Assembly: GCF_905196875.1 (NCBI RefSeq)
Contig: NZ_CAJJWO010000085.1
Span: 1-21,156, forward strand
From: an uncultured Parabacteroides sp.
GTDB taxonomy: Bacteria; Bacteroidota; Bacteroidia; Bacteroidales; Tannerellaceae
DNA length: 21,156 bases
Direction: 5' to 3'
Shown in pieces: positions 8,036 to 17,048 of the stretch (position 1 is its first letter; each line of letters starts with the position of its first letter). Under the pieces are notes generated by a model. That model made no database searches, was not told the origin of the DNA, and worked only from the letters and a program-made list of their open reading frames with translations. The position numbers and the translations under genes were made by a program.

Positions 8036-9043
8036 CTAAAACTTACACCTATTCTTACATTGAAAAATAATCTTTCCACAATTACGCTTTAAAGACTGTG
8101 TTTGAAAGTAGATATTCGCCATCAGATAACAGAGAAAAGGATATCGAAAAAATGTACTTACAATTAAATAGAAATCTTTTCTTTTACGCCATAAAAAATT
8201 CATTACTTCTTTTTTACTCCAATAACAATCATACAAAATATTTGTAACATCCGCCCTTTTTCGACTTATACAATGTAAATAGAAAGGGAAAAACATCAAA
8301 TATACTCTATTACGAATTTGTTGATTATAAGGATAAAAGTCTAAAAGATAAAATATTGCTTTTACCATTGTCATATTATGTATCCATGACATTTCTTGTT
8401 GCTTCTGATTGGTTACCGAAGATGAACGATTTACATAATTATAAAGACACATATCAACTACAATAGCATTTTTCACCTTTAATACTATTTGCATATTAAA
8501 AAATAAGTCTTCACCCATAAATACAGGATAGTAAATTAAATTGTCAAACATCGATTTACGAATCAATACTCCCCATATTCTTTTCCAACCTTTACAAAGC
8601 ATATTCAATAATAAATCCTGGCCTGACAAACCATTCATACTATTGTCATTCCTTACTTCATATTTATCATTTCCACAATTAACATAATAATTGCCTATCA
8701 CATAATCTGCTCCACTTTTTAGAACTCCATTGTAAAGTTCTTCTATTGCATTTATCTCCAGATAGTCATCTCCATCCAAATGAAATACATATTCACCTCT
8801 GGCCACATCCAATCCCGATTTACGTGCATAAATCAGTCCCTGATTCTCTTTTGTAATTATTTTAATACGATTATCCATTGCAGCATATGCTGCAATAAGC
8901 TGAGATGATTCATCTCGCGATCCGTCATTAACAACAATAATCTCTATATCCCTGAAGGTCTGATTGATACAAGACATCAAACAGGTATCCAGATAGGCAG
9001 CAACATTATACACCGGAATAATAATTGATACTTTTATATCCAT
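8036..9043 (-). CDS. Glycosyltransferase family 2
   Basis: 335 residues from the preferred start. The GT-A core is KVSIIIPVYN at 4-13, VNDGS at 38-42 and the metal-binding LDGDDYL with D90, D92 and D93. An in-frame upstream ATG at 9097 would add 18 residues and overlap the previous gene by 29 bp. I prefer the ATG at 9043 because the family core then begins right after Met and the gap to the previous stop is 25 bp. The C-terminal 60 residues are hydrophobic and basic, suggesting membrane contact. It acts in repeat-unit assembly as one of three GT2 enzymes in a row. Specificity unknown. Confidence 0.88.
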   Translation of the reverse strand: MDIKVSIIIPVYNVAAYLDTCLMSCINQTFRDIEIIVVNDGSRDESSQLIAAYAAMDNRIKIITKENQGLIYARKSGLDVARGEYVFHLDGDDYLEINAIEELYNGVLKSGADYVIGNYYVNCGNDKYEVRNDNSMNGLSGQDLLLNMLCKGWKRIWGVLIRKSMFDNLIYYPVFMGEDLFFNMQIVLKVKNAIVVDMCLYNYVNRSSSVTNQKQQEMSWIHNMTMVKAIFYLLDFYPYNQQIRNRVYLMFFPFYLHCISRKRADVTNILYDCYWSKKEVMNFLWRKRKDFYLIVSTFFRYPFLCYLMANIYFQTQSLKRNCGKIIFQCKNRCKF

Positions 9044-9068
9044 GTTTTTACAAATTTCTATTATAAAA

Positions 9069-9974
9069 TCACTTTGGTCTACAATTATAAACCTCACTCA
9101 AATACCTCCTGATTTTATCTTTATCCATTCCGCAAGCCTTTTTGATTTCAAAGACCTTAGCATCAACTAAGGTTCTATACCACCATCCTTGCAGAAAGTG
9201 CCATAAAAACCCTTCTTTTCCATCCAGAAACCCACCTTTAAGGAAATAACGATAAAAGAAATAAAAAAAAGATCGCCAGAAAAGAGGCATATGCACATAA
9301 CGATGTTTTATTCGTCTCTTTTCCATTGCCTGAACCGTTAAAATTTTCTGATCATCAAATTGCGATGCACCATATAAATCCAACTCGATATCCAATAGGT
9401 CGGCTGCCTCACGAACGGCATAACTTACATGTTTATTACAGAACCATGAAAGATTATTCAAATTATGATCAACAAAATCCCCTTCAAAATTAACAGTTAT
9501 TCCATCCAGTAATTGAATATGTTCGTCCATCAGTCGCTGTTCACAAATAGCTTTACCATAGCGAAACATACGAAGCAAATAAACGGGATAAATCCCTCGT
9601 TTCATCCATTTTCCCAAAAAGTAATGACGTCGTTTAAAAACAATGCCAGAAATATTATCCGGTAAAAATGAAACTTTCTCTAATAACTCCTTTATCAATG
9701 CGGGTAGTAAATACTCATCCGCATCCAATCGAAGTACCCATTTCGTTCTAACCGGAGCATGTCTCAATGCCCAGTTAAATTGTTTTGCATAATTATTCTC
9801 CCACTTATTTTGCAAGATCATCGCACCATACTCCTTCGCTATATCCAACGTACGATCCGTTGAAAAAGAATCTATTACATAGATATCCAGCGCCAAATCC
9901 TTTAGATTTTCCAAACAACGACGAATATGAATTTCTTCATTATAGGTCAAAATAATCACTGACAAATCTAGCAT
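9069..9974 (-). CDS. Glycosyltransferase family 2, WaaE/KdtX-like
   Basis: 301 residues. It opens directly with LSVIILTYNEE at 4-14, has VIDSFSTD around 33-40 and the catalytic LDADEYL with D84, D86 and E87. The TYNEE/DSFSTD pairing is typical of the branch that includes WaaE-type beta-glucosyltransferases of lipopolysaccharide core, distinct from the PVYN type of the two neighbours downstream. The C-terminal part has aromatic and basic segments (WRSFFYFFYRYF) that could sit at the membrane. Its start overlaps the end of the acetyltransferase gene by 7 bp, implying translational coupling. Family sure; the sugar moved is not known. Confidence 0.88.
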   Translation of the reverse strand: MLDLSVIILTYNEEIHIRRCLENLKDLALDIYVIDSFSTDRTLDIAKEYGAMILQNKWENNYAKQFNWALRHAPVRTKWVLRLDADEYLLPALIKELLEKVSFLPDNISGIVFKRRHYFLGKWMKRGIYPVYLLRMFRYGKAICEQRLMDEHIQLLDGITVNFEGDFVDHNLNNLSWFCNKHVSYAVREAADLLDIELDLYGASQFDDQKILTVQAMEKRRIKHRYVHMPLFWRSFFYFFYRYFLKGGFLDGKEGFLWHFLQGWWYRTLVDAKVFEIKKACGMDKDKIRRYLSEVYNCRPK

Positions 9975-10540
9975 ATCTCATTCATTATTCGTTTCCTTAT
10001 ATACTTAGCCGGATTTCCTCCGACAATAGTCCATGCCTCCACATCTTTGGTAACCACACTTCCTGCACCGACAACAGCACCTTCTCTAATACTAAGACCA
10101 GGCAATATCAATGCTTTGGCTCCAATAAAAACATAAGGCTCAATATCTATTCGACCTACCATCAAAGGAAGTCTTAACGTTGACAAGTCATGCGTACCAT
10201 TACAGATATAAGAATACTGGGATAAAACGGAATTTTCACCGAAGCAGACAGGACCTAAATTATAGACTTCAGAGTGAGGACCAAGACAAGCCCCTTCTTT
10301 CATTTCCAAAAGCCAAGGGACATATATACGAGCTGAAGGAAAAATAAAAACCTTTTTTACTTTTGCCCCAAATATCCGAAGCCAAAAAAGCCTCCAGAAA
10401 TTTAGTTTTTTCGGAGTCCAACGACACAATAACAACCAGGTAAAATACCATAGGCGTATTCCCAATGCCTCTTTTACAGACCAAGAAGTAGTAGCTGAAT
10501 CCTTTTGAAACCCAATTTTAAGCCAAACCTTTCCCATCAC
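9968..10540 (-). CDS. WcaF-like hexapeptide-repeat acetyltransferase
   Basis: 190 residues. After a basic, aromatic N-terminal 65 residues comes a left-handed beta-helix of hexapeptide repeats (I/V-G-x-x-x type) from about 66 to 180. The NGTHD motif contains the likely catalytic His117, and the tail IVGGNPAKYIRKR is the classical ending of the WcaF/NodL/LacA group. Such enzymes transfer acetyl from acetyl-CoA to a sugar hydroxyl in the cytoplasm, here most likely on the repeat unit. The start overlaps the upstream GT4 gene by about 20 bp; the second Met (10537) is an equally good start. It is the second acyltransferase of the operon. Confidence 0.88.
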   Translation of the reverse strand: MMGKVWLKIGFQKDSATTSWSVKEALGIRLWYFTWLLLCRWTPKKLNFWRLFWLRIFGAKVKKVFIFPSARIYVPWLLEMKEGACLGPHSEVYNLGPVCFGENSVLSQYSYICNGTHDLSTLRLPLMVGRIDIEPYVFIGAKALILPGLSIREGAVVGAGSVVTKDVEAWTIVGGNPAKYIRKRIMNEIC

Positions 10541-11660
10541 ACAATGTCATAAACAAGTTCAAGAAACGATCTGCTATACAAGGACAAGAAAATTGCTTGG
10601 CTGTTTCCGCTGCATATAAACCTAATTTACGACGCTTGGAACCATTTTCTATCAGATCAGCCAACGCAGCTTTTAAATTCTCAACGGCATTTTCTTTTAC
10701 ATTAAATCTTATGCCATTCTTTTCATGAAACACATAATCATCGAAACAGGGGATATCCGATACAATAACTGGTAATCCCAACGCCATAGCTTCCAAAGGA
10801 GCACAAGGCATCGCATCACCTGTCGTCGGAAGCGGAGGATAACAATATATATGTGCAGTCCGCATATATTGAGCTAATAAAATCGGATCAGATATCTCTC
10901 CTACAAAATCCAACTCAAAGTTCTTTACATGCTTTTTTAATTCATTACAATATTCTTTTCCTCCGCCACCTCTCCGTATATCATTTGTTCCAATTAAAGA
11001 TAATTTTATCTTTCTCTCAACCGATAATAAAGAAAGGGCTTTTACCAGGTTCAACAACCCTTTTTCTGGATGTAATCGTCCTGTATAAACCACATGTACA
11101 GTATCTTCTATATCTCCAATAGATGTATAATTATAAATATCCTGATTTACGGGATTATTTATTACGCATACATTTTGTAGTCGTGGAGCTTGTTTCATCA
11201 CTGTTTCGCCAATCATCGAACCACATGCCACTAATTTATCGATATTAGACAAATATTTAAATTGATTCTTGGGAAAACGAGCCACATTATAGATTGAAAC
11301 CTTATACTTATTTTTAAAGAATCTACATAAGAAAGGAGTCCAGAAAGTATTCATTACTAATATATCTGTTTTATCAATTTTCATAAGAGAATTAACTGAA
11401 TATAGAAAATCAAATATCAGATCAAAATACACGGAACTTTTTCTTTTATAACCTTTAATATAAATATTATTTATTCCATTTTCATCCAACAGATTACTAG
11501 TACATTCTTTACATACTGGTCGTTTTGATATAATATTTACCAGATTCCTCCTTTTTACAAATTCTATCGACAGGTCGTACCAGATTTTCTCTACTGCACC
11601 AATACCTATAGGAGGTACATATCCGAAAGGAGAGGTTATTATTGTTATTTTCATATTCAT
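10518..11660 (-). CDS. Glycosyltransferase family 4 (GT-B fold)
   Basis: 380 residues. The N-terminal domain starts with KITIITSPFGYVPPIGIGAVE, giving the glycine-rich acceptor loop of GT4. The C-terminal donor domain has VVYTGRLHPEKG and a CAPLEAMALGLPVIVSD segment. The usual E-x7-E pair appears as D-x7-E (GDAMPCAPLE), so the first acid is Asp. It is a retaining transferase that probably extends the repeat unit in the cytoplasm. ATGA overlap with the upstream gene (start 11660, stop of the previous gene at 11657-11659) implies coupled translation; an alternative Met lies two codons in. Specificity unknown. Confidence 0.9.
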   Translation of the reverse strand: MNMKITIITSPFGYVPPIGIGAVEKIWYDLSIEFVKRRNLVNIISKRPVCKECTSNLLDENGINNIYIKGYKRKSSVYFDLIFDFLYSVNSLMKIDKTDILVMNTFWTPFLCRFFKNKYKVSIYNVARFPKNQFKYLSNIDKLVACGSMIGETVMKQAPRLQNVCVINNPVNQDIYNYTSIGDIEDTVHVVYTGRLHPEKGLLNLVKALSLLSVERKIKLSLIGTNDIRRGGGGKEYCNELKKHVKNFELDFVGEISDPILLAQYMRTAHIYCYPPLPTTGDAMPCAPLEAMALGLPVIVSDIPCFDDYVFHEKNGIRFNVKENAVENLKAALADLIENGSKRRKLGLYAAETAKQFSCPCIADRFLNLFMTLCDGKGLA

Positions 11661-12820
11661 TTGTTTTTGTTTATCTTAGTTATTTCCAACAAAACGGATA
11701 GATTATCATTCTCCATTATCAAGAGACTTTGAGTATATTTTCCGGCTGCTTTCTTTTTAAGCACAATATCTTCATCAGAAAGATTTCCCAGAAAAACGGC
11801 TATATTTTCTTTTATATTTGCAGAATCTGAAACCAACCAAATCGCATCACTAAACATATAAGCACCTTCCGATTCCTCATTTGCATTATATAAAACAGGT
11901 ATACCGGAACAGATCGCACTAACCACTTTCGAAGGTACACAAACATGATTCCAGGAAGGGAGTAAAGATGCCACACATATATCTACAAACTGTAATTCTG
12001 CCGGAGTAATATAATCAAGTACAATTACCGATTTAGACATGCTAGCCTCTTTCAGGATTTGTTGTGCTTTTGCCCCATATAAACGAAGTAAAAACAAATG
12101 TTTTTCAGGATTTAACTGCCTGATTAATTCCAAAAGAAATACATCATTATGTGCTTCTCCTATATTCCCAGCGTAACAAAAAACGATCTTATCCTGATTA
12201 TTTTTTCGCCAAAAAGGGATATCTGCTCTCTCTATTGAACATATCCCACAGGGTAACACTATATGGGGAATAGAAGATTTATTATATTGCCGGCATAGAT
12301 AACGATATTGCTGCTCGCCCAATGTGATTAAAAAATCAGGGACATGATGATAAACTAAAGACGTTATCATCCGGTAAATCGGATTTTTACACGACACCAA
12401 ACCTGCCGAGACAAATGCTTCCGGATACAAATCCATTGTCCAAAAAGCCAATTGACTCCTGAAAAAAGGCCGAAACAAAATAGCCCAGACATTTATCAGA
12501 GAAGGATCGGTCAATACGATTTTCATCTGATGGCGTGGTAAAAACATGGAACAGATTATCAAGCGAAAACCATCCGCCAAATTTCCCAAAAGACGAAGAT
12601 ATTTGTTCGTACCACTATATAAATCAGCCAATTCAATCGTCCGATAAGGCAATATTTCATGTGTGGAAGAAATCTGTCCTTTATAGGGAGCACGTATAGA
12701 CAATACAATCACATCGATATCGTTTTCCCACAAAAAATCGGCTAACTTACGGACAGGGCGCCCCGTGGCGGAAGGATGGAGAGCACCGTATTTATTGATC
12801 AGCACTACTCTTTTTCTCAT
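11657..12820 (-). CDS. Glycosyltransferase family 4-like (WbuB-type GT-B)
   Basis: 387 residues. The N-terminus reads VVLINKYGALHPSATGRPVRKL, resembling the acceptor loop of WbuB-type transferases. A donor domain starts near KIVFCYAGNIGEAHN and ends with PSKVVSAICSGIPVLYNANEESEG, where Lys and the C-terminal Glu replace the more usual E-x7-E pattern, as in the WbuB branch. It probably transfers an N-acetylated amino sugar, but that is only analogy. A 14-bp gap separates it from the GT25 gene upstream, and its stop overlaps the next start by 4 bases. Confidence 0.82.
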   Translation of the reverse strand: MRKRVVLINKYGALHPSATGRPVRKLADFLWENDIDVIVLSIRAPYKGQISSTHEILPYRTIELADLYSGTNKYLRLLGNLADGFRLIICSMFLPRHQMKIVLTDPSLINVWAILFRPFFRSQLAFWTMDLYPEAFVSAGLVSCKNPIYRMITSLVYHHVPDFLITLGEQQYRYLCRQYNKSSIPHIVLPCGICSIERADIPFWRKNNQDKIVFCYAGNIGEAHNDVFLLELIRQLNPEKHLFLLRLYGAKAQQILKEASMSKSVIVLDYITPAELQFVDICVASLLPSWNHVCVPSKVVSAICSGIPVLYNANEESEGAYMFSDAIWLVSDSANIKENIAVFLGNLSDEDIVLKKKAAGKYTQSLLIMENDNLSVLLEITKINKNK

Positions 12821-12834
12821 ATTATTGAAGAAAA

Positions 12835-13608
12835 TTATTCGTTAACACCATACCGGTTATATCGAATAGACAGTTTACCCGGTATTAATAATAATCTAAG
12901 ACATAAGGCTCTGTAATATTTATATAAATATTGAGAGAATGACTTTTTGTGACAGATAACAGACATCTGTTGGATTTCAGTTGTTATAACGTTTTTTGTC
13001 GATGCTCCAACTGCAAATGTTGGATATACCCCTTCCAACTGTACTTTTTTGCTCCGCATAAAGGGATAATCATCTGCCAAAGTAAAAGGAAGAGGTGTCG
13101 ACAGTAATCGTTTTGCCCCCTCACGATTAATGAGGTAAGCACAAGTACCATACGCATTATAAATTTTATAAAATGTATATTCTCCTAATTGGCGGTATTT
13201 TTTAGGATAATAAAGAAAATGCATAGCCAGAGTAATAAAGTAAGGTTTATTATCCTGATAATTATACAATATCTTTGCCAAGAGATTTTCAACATCTGCG
13301 GGATAAATAAAAGTCACATCATCTTCAAGAATCAAAGCAAACTCTTCCTCTGATTCCAGTAATTTCCGGTAACACAGCCTATGACTTAACGTACAACCGA
13401 TTTCTCCTCCCCTCGGAGTACGGTAATATCGGTTTATGAATTTATCCACATCAAAACATTCTTTTATTTCCTTCGATGACATATCCCTCCCATCTACAGC
13501 CTTCACCAACTCGATATCCAATATGGAATGGTTGGCTGTTTCTGCCAATACAGCCTCTCTACGATCAACCGAGTCTTTCAGGTTGATCACATATGTTTTT
13601 ATCTTCAT
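12835..13608 (-). CDS. Glycosyltransferase family 25 (LPS-type)
   Basis: 257 residues from the ATG at 13608. Family GT25 hallmarks are YVINLKDSVDRR at 6-17, the GCTLSHRLCY block near 71-80 and the metal-binding LILEDDV with E95, D96 and D97. Later LADDYPF forms a second acidic site. Related enzymes add galactose to lipooligosaccharide. The reading frame stays open further upstream through the Wzc Tyr-rich tail (to 13704), but that part is antisense-like low-complexity sequence. Starting at 13608 places the family core at the N-terminus, 7 bp after the Wzc stop. Donor sugar unknown. Confidence 0.88.
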   Translation of the reverse strand: MKIKTYVINLKDSVDRREAVLAETANHSILDIELVKAVDGRDMSSKEIKECFDVDKFINRYYRTPRGGEIGCTLSHRLCYRKLLESEEEFALILEDDVTFIYPADVENLLAKILYNYQDNKPYFITLAMHFLYYPKKYRQLGEYTFYKIYNAYGTCAYLINREGAKRLLSTPLPFTLADDYPFMRSKKVQLEGVYPTFAVGASTKNVITTEIQQMSVICHKKSFSQYLYKYYRALCLRLLLIPGKLSIRYNRYGVNE

Positions 13609-13615
13609 ACTCGAT

Positions 13616-15946
13616 TTATTGATATCCGTAATAATTACCTCCATATCCATAACCATAATATCCATATCCATAACCATAACCGGCATGTTTATAACGAGCA
13701 TCATTCAGCAAAACAGACATATGCGGTAATTTACCACCGGTATACAGGCTTTCCACATCCGACAACCGTCGACGATCCATCAAACCTTCACGTATTACAT
13801 AAATACACAGATCAGCAATCCGGCTGATAATCTGCGCATCAGCCACCATACCATAAGGAACCGTATCGATAATGATATAGTCATATCGGTTTCTCAACTG
13901 CTCGATCAATTTATCCAAAGACTCCCCTAACAACAATTCGGCAGGATTAGGAGGAATAGGTCCGGAAGTAATCACATCCAGTCCTTCAAATTCTGTATGG
14001 GGATGTATTAATTGTGTCAGATCTGTTACCTTTCCTGATAAATAATTAGTCAGTCCTTGTAATATATTGCCATTCTTATCTTTCTTCGAACCTTTTCGGA
14101 TATCCATTTCCAGCAAAATAGTCCGTTTCCCGGCCAATACTAAAGAGGCTGCCAGATTATAGGATATAAACGATTTACCGGAAGCCGGATTAAATGAAGT
14201 CAACATCAAGACCTGTGATTTGTTCTGTTTATCCAACATGAAATCCATATTACTCCTTACAATCCGAAATGCCTCGGAAACCCCATCTCTCTGTTGTTTT
14301 CCGACCACCATTTCTTCTTTTTTCCGGTTATGCGGTATTTCTCCCAGAAACGGAATAGTCAAACTATCTTCAATATCTTTCCGGCCCCGCACAGTGACAT
14401 TCAGCATTGGACCCAGATAGAAAAACAAGCCCGGTACAGCCAAACCGGCTAATAATGCCACCAATAAGATCACCAGAAAGTTAGTACCAGCTACCCCTAC
14501 TCCGTAAGCGGGATCCACTATACGAAGATTACTCTCGGAGGTGGCAGATGTCAACGCATTCTCTTCCCGCTTATTCAATAAATAGAGAAACAACTCTTCT
14601 TTTATTTTCTGCTGCCGTTCTACCGAGAGTACATATTTCTGCTGCGTCGGAATACCGCTGATCTTACCGGCTTCCAACATTTGCATCCGTCTGGCATATT
14701 CCAGTTTCGAACTGATCTCATTTTTTGTGTTTCTTAAGCTCTGGATGACAGCCTGGCGTAAGGATGCTACCTCGTTATTCCGGGCTCTGACAACCGGACT
14801 ATTATCGCCTCCGTTTTCCATCAGTCTATCCCGTTCCAGTAGTATGGCATTATATTTGTCAATCAATGCCGCTATCCAGGGGCTCAAAAGGCCGGTGTTG
14901 GCAGGCAGTAGAGATTCTTTTTTTAACGGATCGTGTAAATACTGTTGGACCAATTCGATCAGTTCCCTTTGATTGCTCAAGTCTGTTACTTCCCAATCAT
15001 ATCGATTTCGGTTTTCCAACGAAATTTTTGCTTCAATATTAAAATCCGCCGATTGGTTCTGTTTTCTGTATTCTTCAATACTACTCTCAACATTTCCCAA
15101 TTCTTCATTGATCAGATTCAAACGCTCATCAATAAAAACAGCCGTATTCCGTATGATCTGTTTTTTATCTTTCATCGATTCGTCGACATACATGCGTATC
15201 AACGTATTCAGGATATCGTCTCCCCGTTTCGGATCCGTATCCAGATAGGTCAATGTCAATAAATTGGCATCATTGACAGAACGTATCACCTCCAACTGTC
15301 CTAATTGGGAAGATATAAGCGATTCATAATCCCGGCAAAATACCTGTACAGAAACATCCAGCCATTCATCACTGAAAAAAGAAGTACGGTTTACTATCAT
15401 CCGTCCCAGCGGAGTGTCCAGCTGTGTGCCGAAAGAGTATTCCATCGCACCATCCGGATCGTCCTCCAAACCTTTTATCCTGAAACGATCAGTTGCTACA
15501 GGAATAATAAAGAAGGAAGCCGGTTGAGTAAAAATCGAATCGGGAAAGCTGATTTTCAAAGGCATATCCGTATACAAATCTTTACTTTTCAGACCTTCAT
15601 CCACAGAATAACCAATTTCCAATCCTAATTCCCGGATAACTTTCCCCATCAATACACGAGATTTGAATATCAATATTTCTCCATTGATATTATTATTCTC
15701 GCTGTCTTCAAACATCTGTTTTTCACTAAAGGCTTCCTCTGATCTCACTTTGTTTTTCAGCTGGACTACGGCTTCCCGTTCGTAAACGACCGGGACAGCT
15801 ATCTTATAGATGTAGCCCCCCGTCATACAGAGAAAAACAGACAAAGCAAACCAATACCATTTTGTTATAAATACGTCTAAAACAGTACGGAGATTAAATT
15901 CATTGATCGGACTGAATTTTTCGGTATAAGGAGTTTGTTCTTCCAT
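13616..15946 (-). CDS. wzc: Wzc-type polysaccharide co-polymerase and BY tyrosine kinase
   Basis: 776-residue inner-membrane protein. It has TM1 at about 30-52, a large periplasmic Wzz-type region with coiled-coil stretches, TM2 at about 489-512, and a cytoplasmic BY-kinase. The kinase shows Walker A NPASGKS (K591, S592), Walker A' LLEMDIRKG (E613, D615), and Walker B IIIDTVPYGMVADA (D694). The tail has 11 tyrosines in its last 25 residues, the autophosphorylation cluster. Wzc controls chain length and export together with Wza through cycles of tyrosine phosphorylation; the cognate phosphatase is not in this window. The Walker A' motif has Glu where Asp is usual (ExD rather than DxD). The tail is encoded by 21-bp tandem repeats. 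It lies 6 bp after wza. Confidence 0.93.
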   Translation of the reverse strand: MEEQTPYTEKFSPINEFNLRTVLDVFITKWYWFALSVFLCMTGGYIYKIAVPVVYEREAVVQLKNKVRSEEAFSEKQMFEDSENNNINGEILIFKSRVLMGKVIRELGLEIGYSVDEGLKSKDLYTDMPLKISFPDSIFTQPASFFIIPVATDRFRIKGLEDDPDGAMEYSFGTQLDTPLGRMIVNRTSFFSDEWLDVSVQVFCRDYESLISSQLGQLEVIRSVNDANLLTLTYLDTDPKRGDDILNTLIRMYVDESMKDKKQIIRNTAVFIDERLNLINEELGNVESSIEEYRKQNQSADFNIEAKISLENRNRYDWEVTDLSNQRELIELVQQYLHDPLKKESLLPANTGLLSPWIAALIDKYNAILLERDRLMENGGDNSPVVRARNNEVASLRQAVIQSLRNTKNEISSKLEYARRMQMLEAGKISGIPTQQKYVLSVERQQKIKEELFLYLLNKREENALTSATSESNLRIVDPAYGVGVAGTNFLVILLVALLAGLAVPGLFFYLGPMLNVTVRGRKDIEDSLTIPFLGEIPHNRKKEEMVVGKQQRDGVSEAFRIVRSNMDFMLDKQNKSQVLMLTSFNPASGKSFISYNLAASLVLAGKRTILLEMDIRKGSKKDKNGNILQGLTNYLSGKVTDLTQLIHPHTEFEGLDVITSGPIPPNPAELLLGESLDKLIEQLRNRYDYIIIDTVPYGMVADAQIISRIADLCIYVIREGLMDRRRLSDVESLYTGGKLPHMSVLLNDARYKHAGYGYGYGYYGYGYGGNYYGYQ
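13641..13682 (-). repeat. 21-bp tandem repeat encoding the Wzc Tyr-Gly tail
   Basis: Two 21-base units, 13641-13661 and 13662-13682, share their first 18 bases exactly and encode seven residues each of the YGYGYG type. Because the unit is a multiple of three, copy-number change would alter the number of phosphorylatable tyrosines without a frameshift. Confidence 0.75.
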
Positions 15947-15952
15947 CTCTTT

Positions 15953-16750
15953 TTATTTAAAAAGTATAATGCTTATAGTACTCAAGAGAGAAGCAATCGA
16001 TATCCAGGTTCCGGCACTTGTAAACTGATTTTGTGTGCTTGCCTCCGCTTTGGCATGGTTAGGTTCCACATAAACCATATCATTCTGCTGCAGGTAATAG
16101 TCAGGCGACTGGAAAATATCCCTTGAACGCAGATCATGATACAAGATGGTACGCACACCTTCCATTTCCCGAACAACTGCCACCCGGTCACGACGTCCAT
16201 GAATAGTTAAATCGCCGGCCATACTGAGAGCCTCAAACAATGTTATACGCTCGGAAGAAATATTATAAGTACCCGGTCGATTCACTTCGCCTAGTATCGA
16301 CACACGGAAATTAAGAAAACGGACCATTACGATAGGTTCTTTTATATATCCATCCTTTTCCAACCTATCCTGGATCAAATCCGTCACTTGCCGACGAGTC
16401 AAACCGGCCACTTTTACCTGCCCCAGCAATGGAAAGTTGATCGTACCGTCTGCTTCCACCAAATACCCCTTATTATTATTCCCGCCGGAATATCCATAAT
16501 TATTTCCACCACCATCGATTCCACTTCCATATTGTAGAAAAGGACGTAGTAACTCAGGATCCACGCTGCTAATCGTAATATCCAGCAAATCGTCTTTCTG
16601 TATTTTCAGACTGGACGTATCAATTATTGCCGTTTTTTTCAGTAACTCCTCCCCCTGCAAGTAAGCAATATCCTTCACTGAGCCACAAGAAAACAATATA
16701 CAGATCAAAATCACACTTCCAAACAGCCTTTCAACATCTTTCATATTCAA
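15953..16750 (-). CDS. wza: Wza-type polysaccharide export lipoprotein
   Basis: 265 residues. The lipoprotein signal has lipobox LFSC with Cys22 acylated. The poly-export domain (about 45-145, starting LKIQKDDLLDITISS) includes a Gly/Asn-rich insert near 78-92. An SLBB domain follows at about 148-200 (VSILGEVNRPGTYNI). A hydrophobic C-terminal helix at about 243-264 probably spans the outer membrane, as in Wza, where an octamer forms the export pore. It works with Wzc, whose gene follows 6 bp later. No acidic lipoprotein export signal follows Cys22. The gene starts directly at the stop of the HU-like gene. Confidence 0.92.
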   Translation of the reverse strand: MNMKDVERLFGSVILICILFSCGSVKDIAYLQGEELLKKTAIIDTSSLKIQKDDLLDITISSVDPELLRPFLQYGSGIDGGGNNYGYSGGNNNKGYLVEADGTINFPLLGQVKVAGLTRRQVTDLIQDRLEKDGYIKEPIVMVRFLNFRVSILGEVNRPGTYNISSERITLFEALSMAGDLTIHGRRDRVAVVREMEGVRTILYHDLRSRDIFQSPDYYLQQNDMVYVEPNHAKAEASTQNQFTSAGTWISIASLLSTISIILFK

Positions 16751-17029
16751 CTATTTCTCATTTATTTTTCCTATTAATCCTTTTCCCGGTTTGAATTTCA
16801 CGCTAACGCGTTTCCGTATCATACATTCCTGACCGGTCCTTGGATTACGCCCCATACGTTCAGCCTGTTCCCAAGGCATATAATGACCGAAATTTTGTAT
16901 TAAAACAGATTCTTCCCGCGTTATCGAGTCACTGATAACTTCGTTCATGGTATCTATAAAACGTAAGGTTTCCGTAACCGGCAACGCCATACGGAATGCA
17001 ATCTCTTTTGCTAATTCAATTTTATTCAT
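16751..17029 (-). CDS. HU/IHF-family DNA-binding protein
   Basis: 92 residues from the ATG at 17029, the normal length for HU. It opens with MNKIELAKEIAF, where HU proteins start with MNK-x-ELI. The DNA-binding arm contains the family motif GRNPRTGQE, followed by IRKRVSVKFKPGK. Upstream in-frame starts at 17056 and 17098 would lengthen it beyond the family size and overlap the previous gene, so 17029 is preferred. The stop codon touches the wza start, so it is co-transcribed with export genes. Divergent HU-like genes are frequent beside capsule loci in Bacteroidales, but a role is not established. It could bend operon DNA or act as a local regulator; this is inference. Confidence 0.9.
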   Translation of the reverse strand: MNKIELAKEIAFRMALPVTETLRFIDTMNEVISDSITREESVLIQNFGHYMPWEQAERMGRNPRTGQECMIRKRVSVKFKPGKGLIGKINEK

Positions 17030-17048
17030 AATGATAGATATTTGTTTT

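Noticed and set aside
9044..9097. 18-residue extension of the GT2 protein upstream of 9043
   Set aside because: It overlaps the previous gene and lies before the normal start of the GT-A core.
13609..13704. N-terminal extension of the GT25 protein, rich in Met, Asp and Val
   Set aside because: It is read from the low-complexity repeats of the Wzc tail in another frame of the same strand. The family core starts at 13608.
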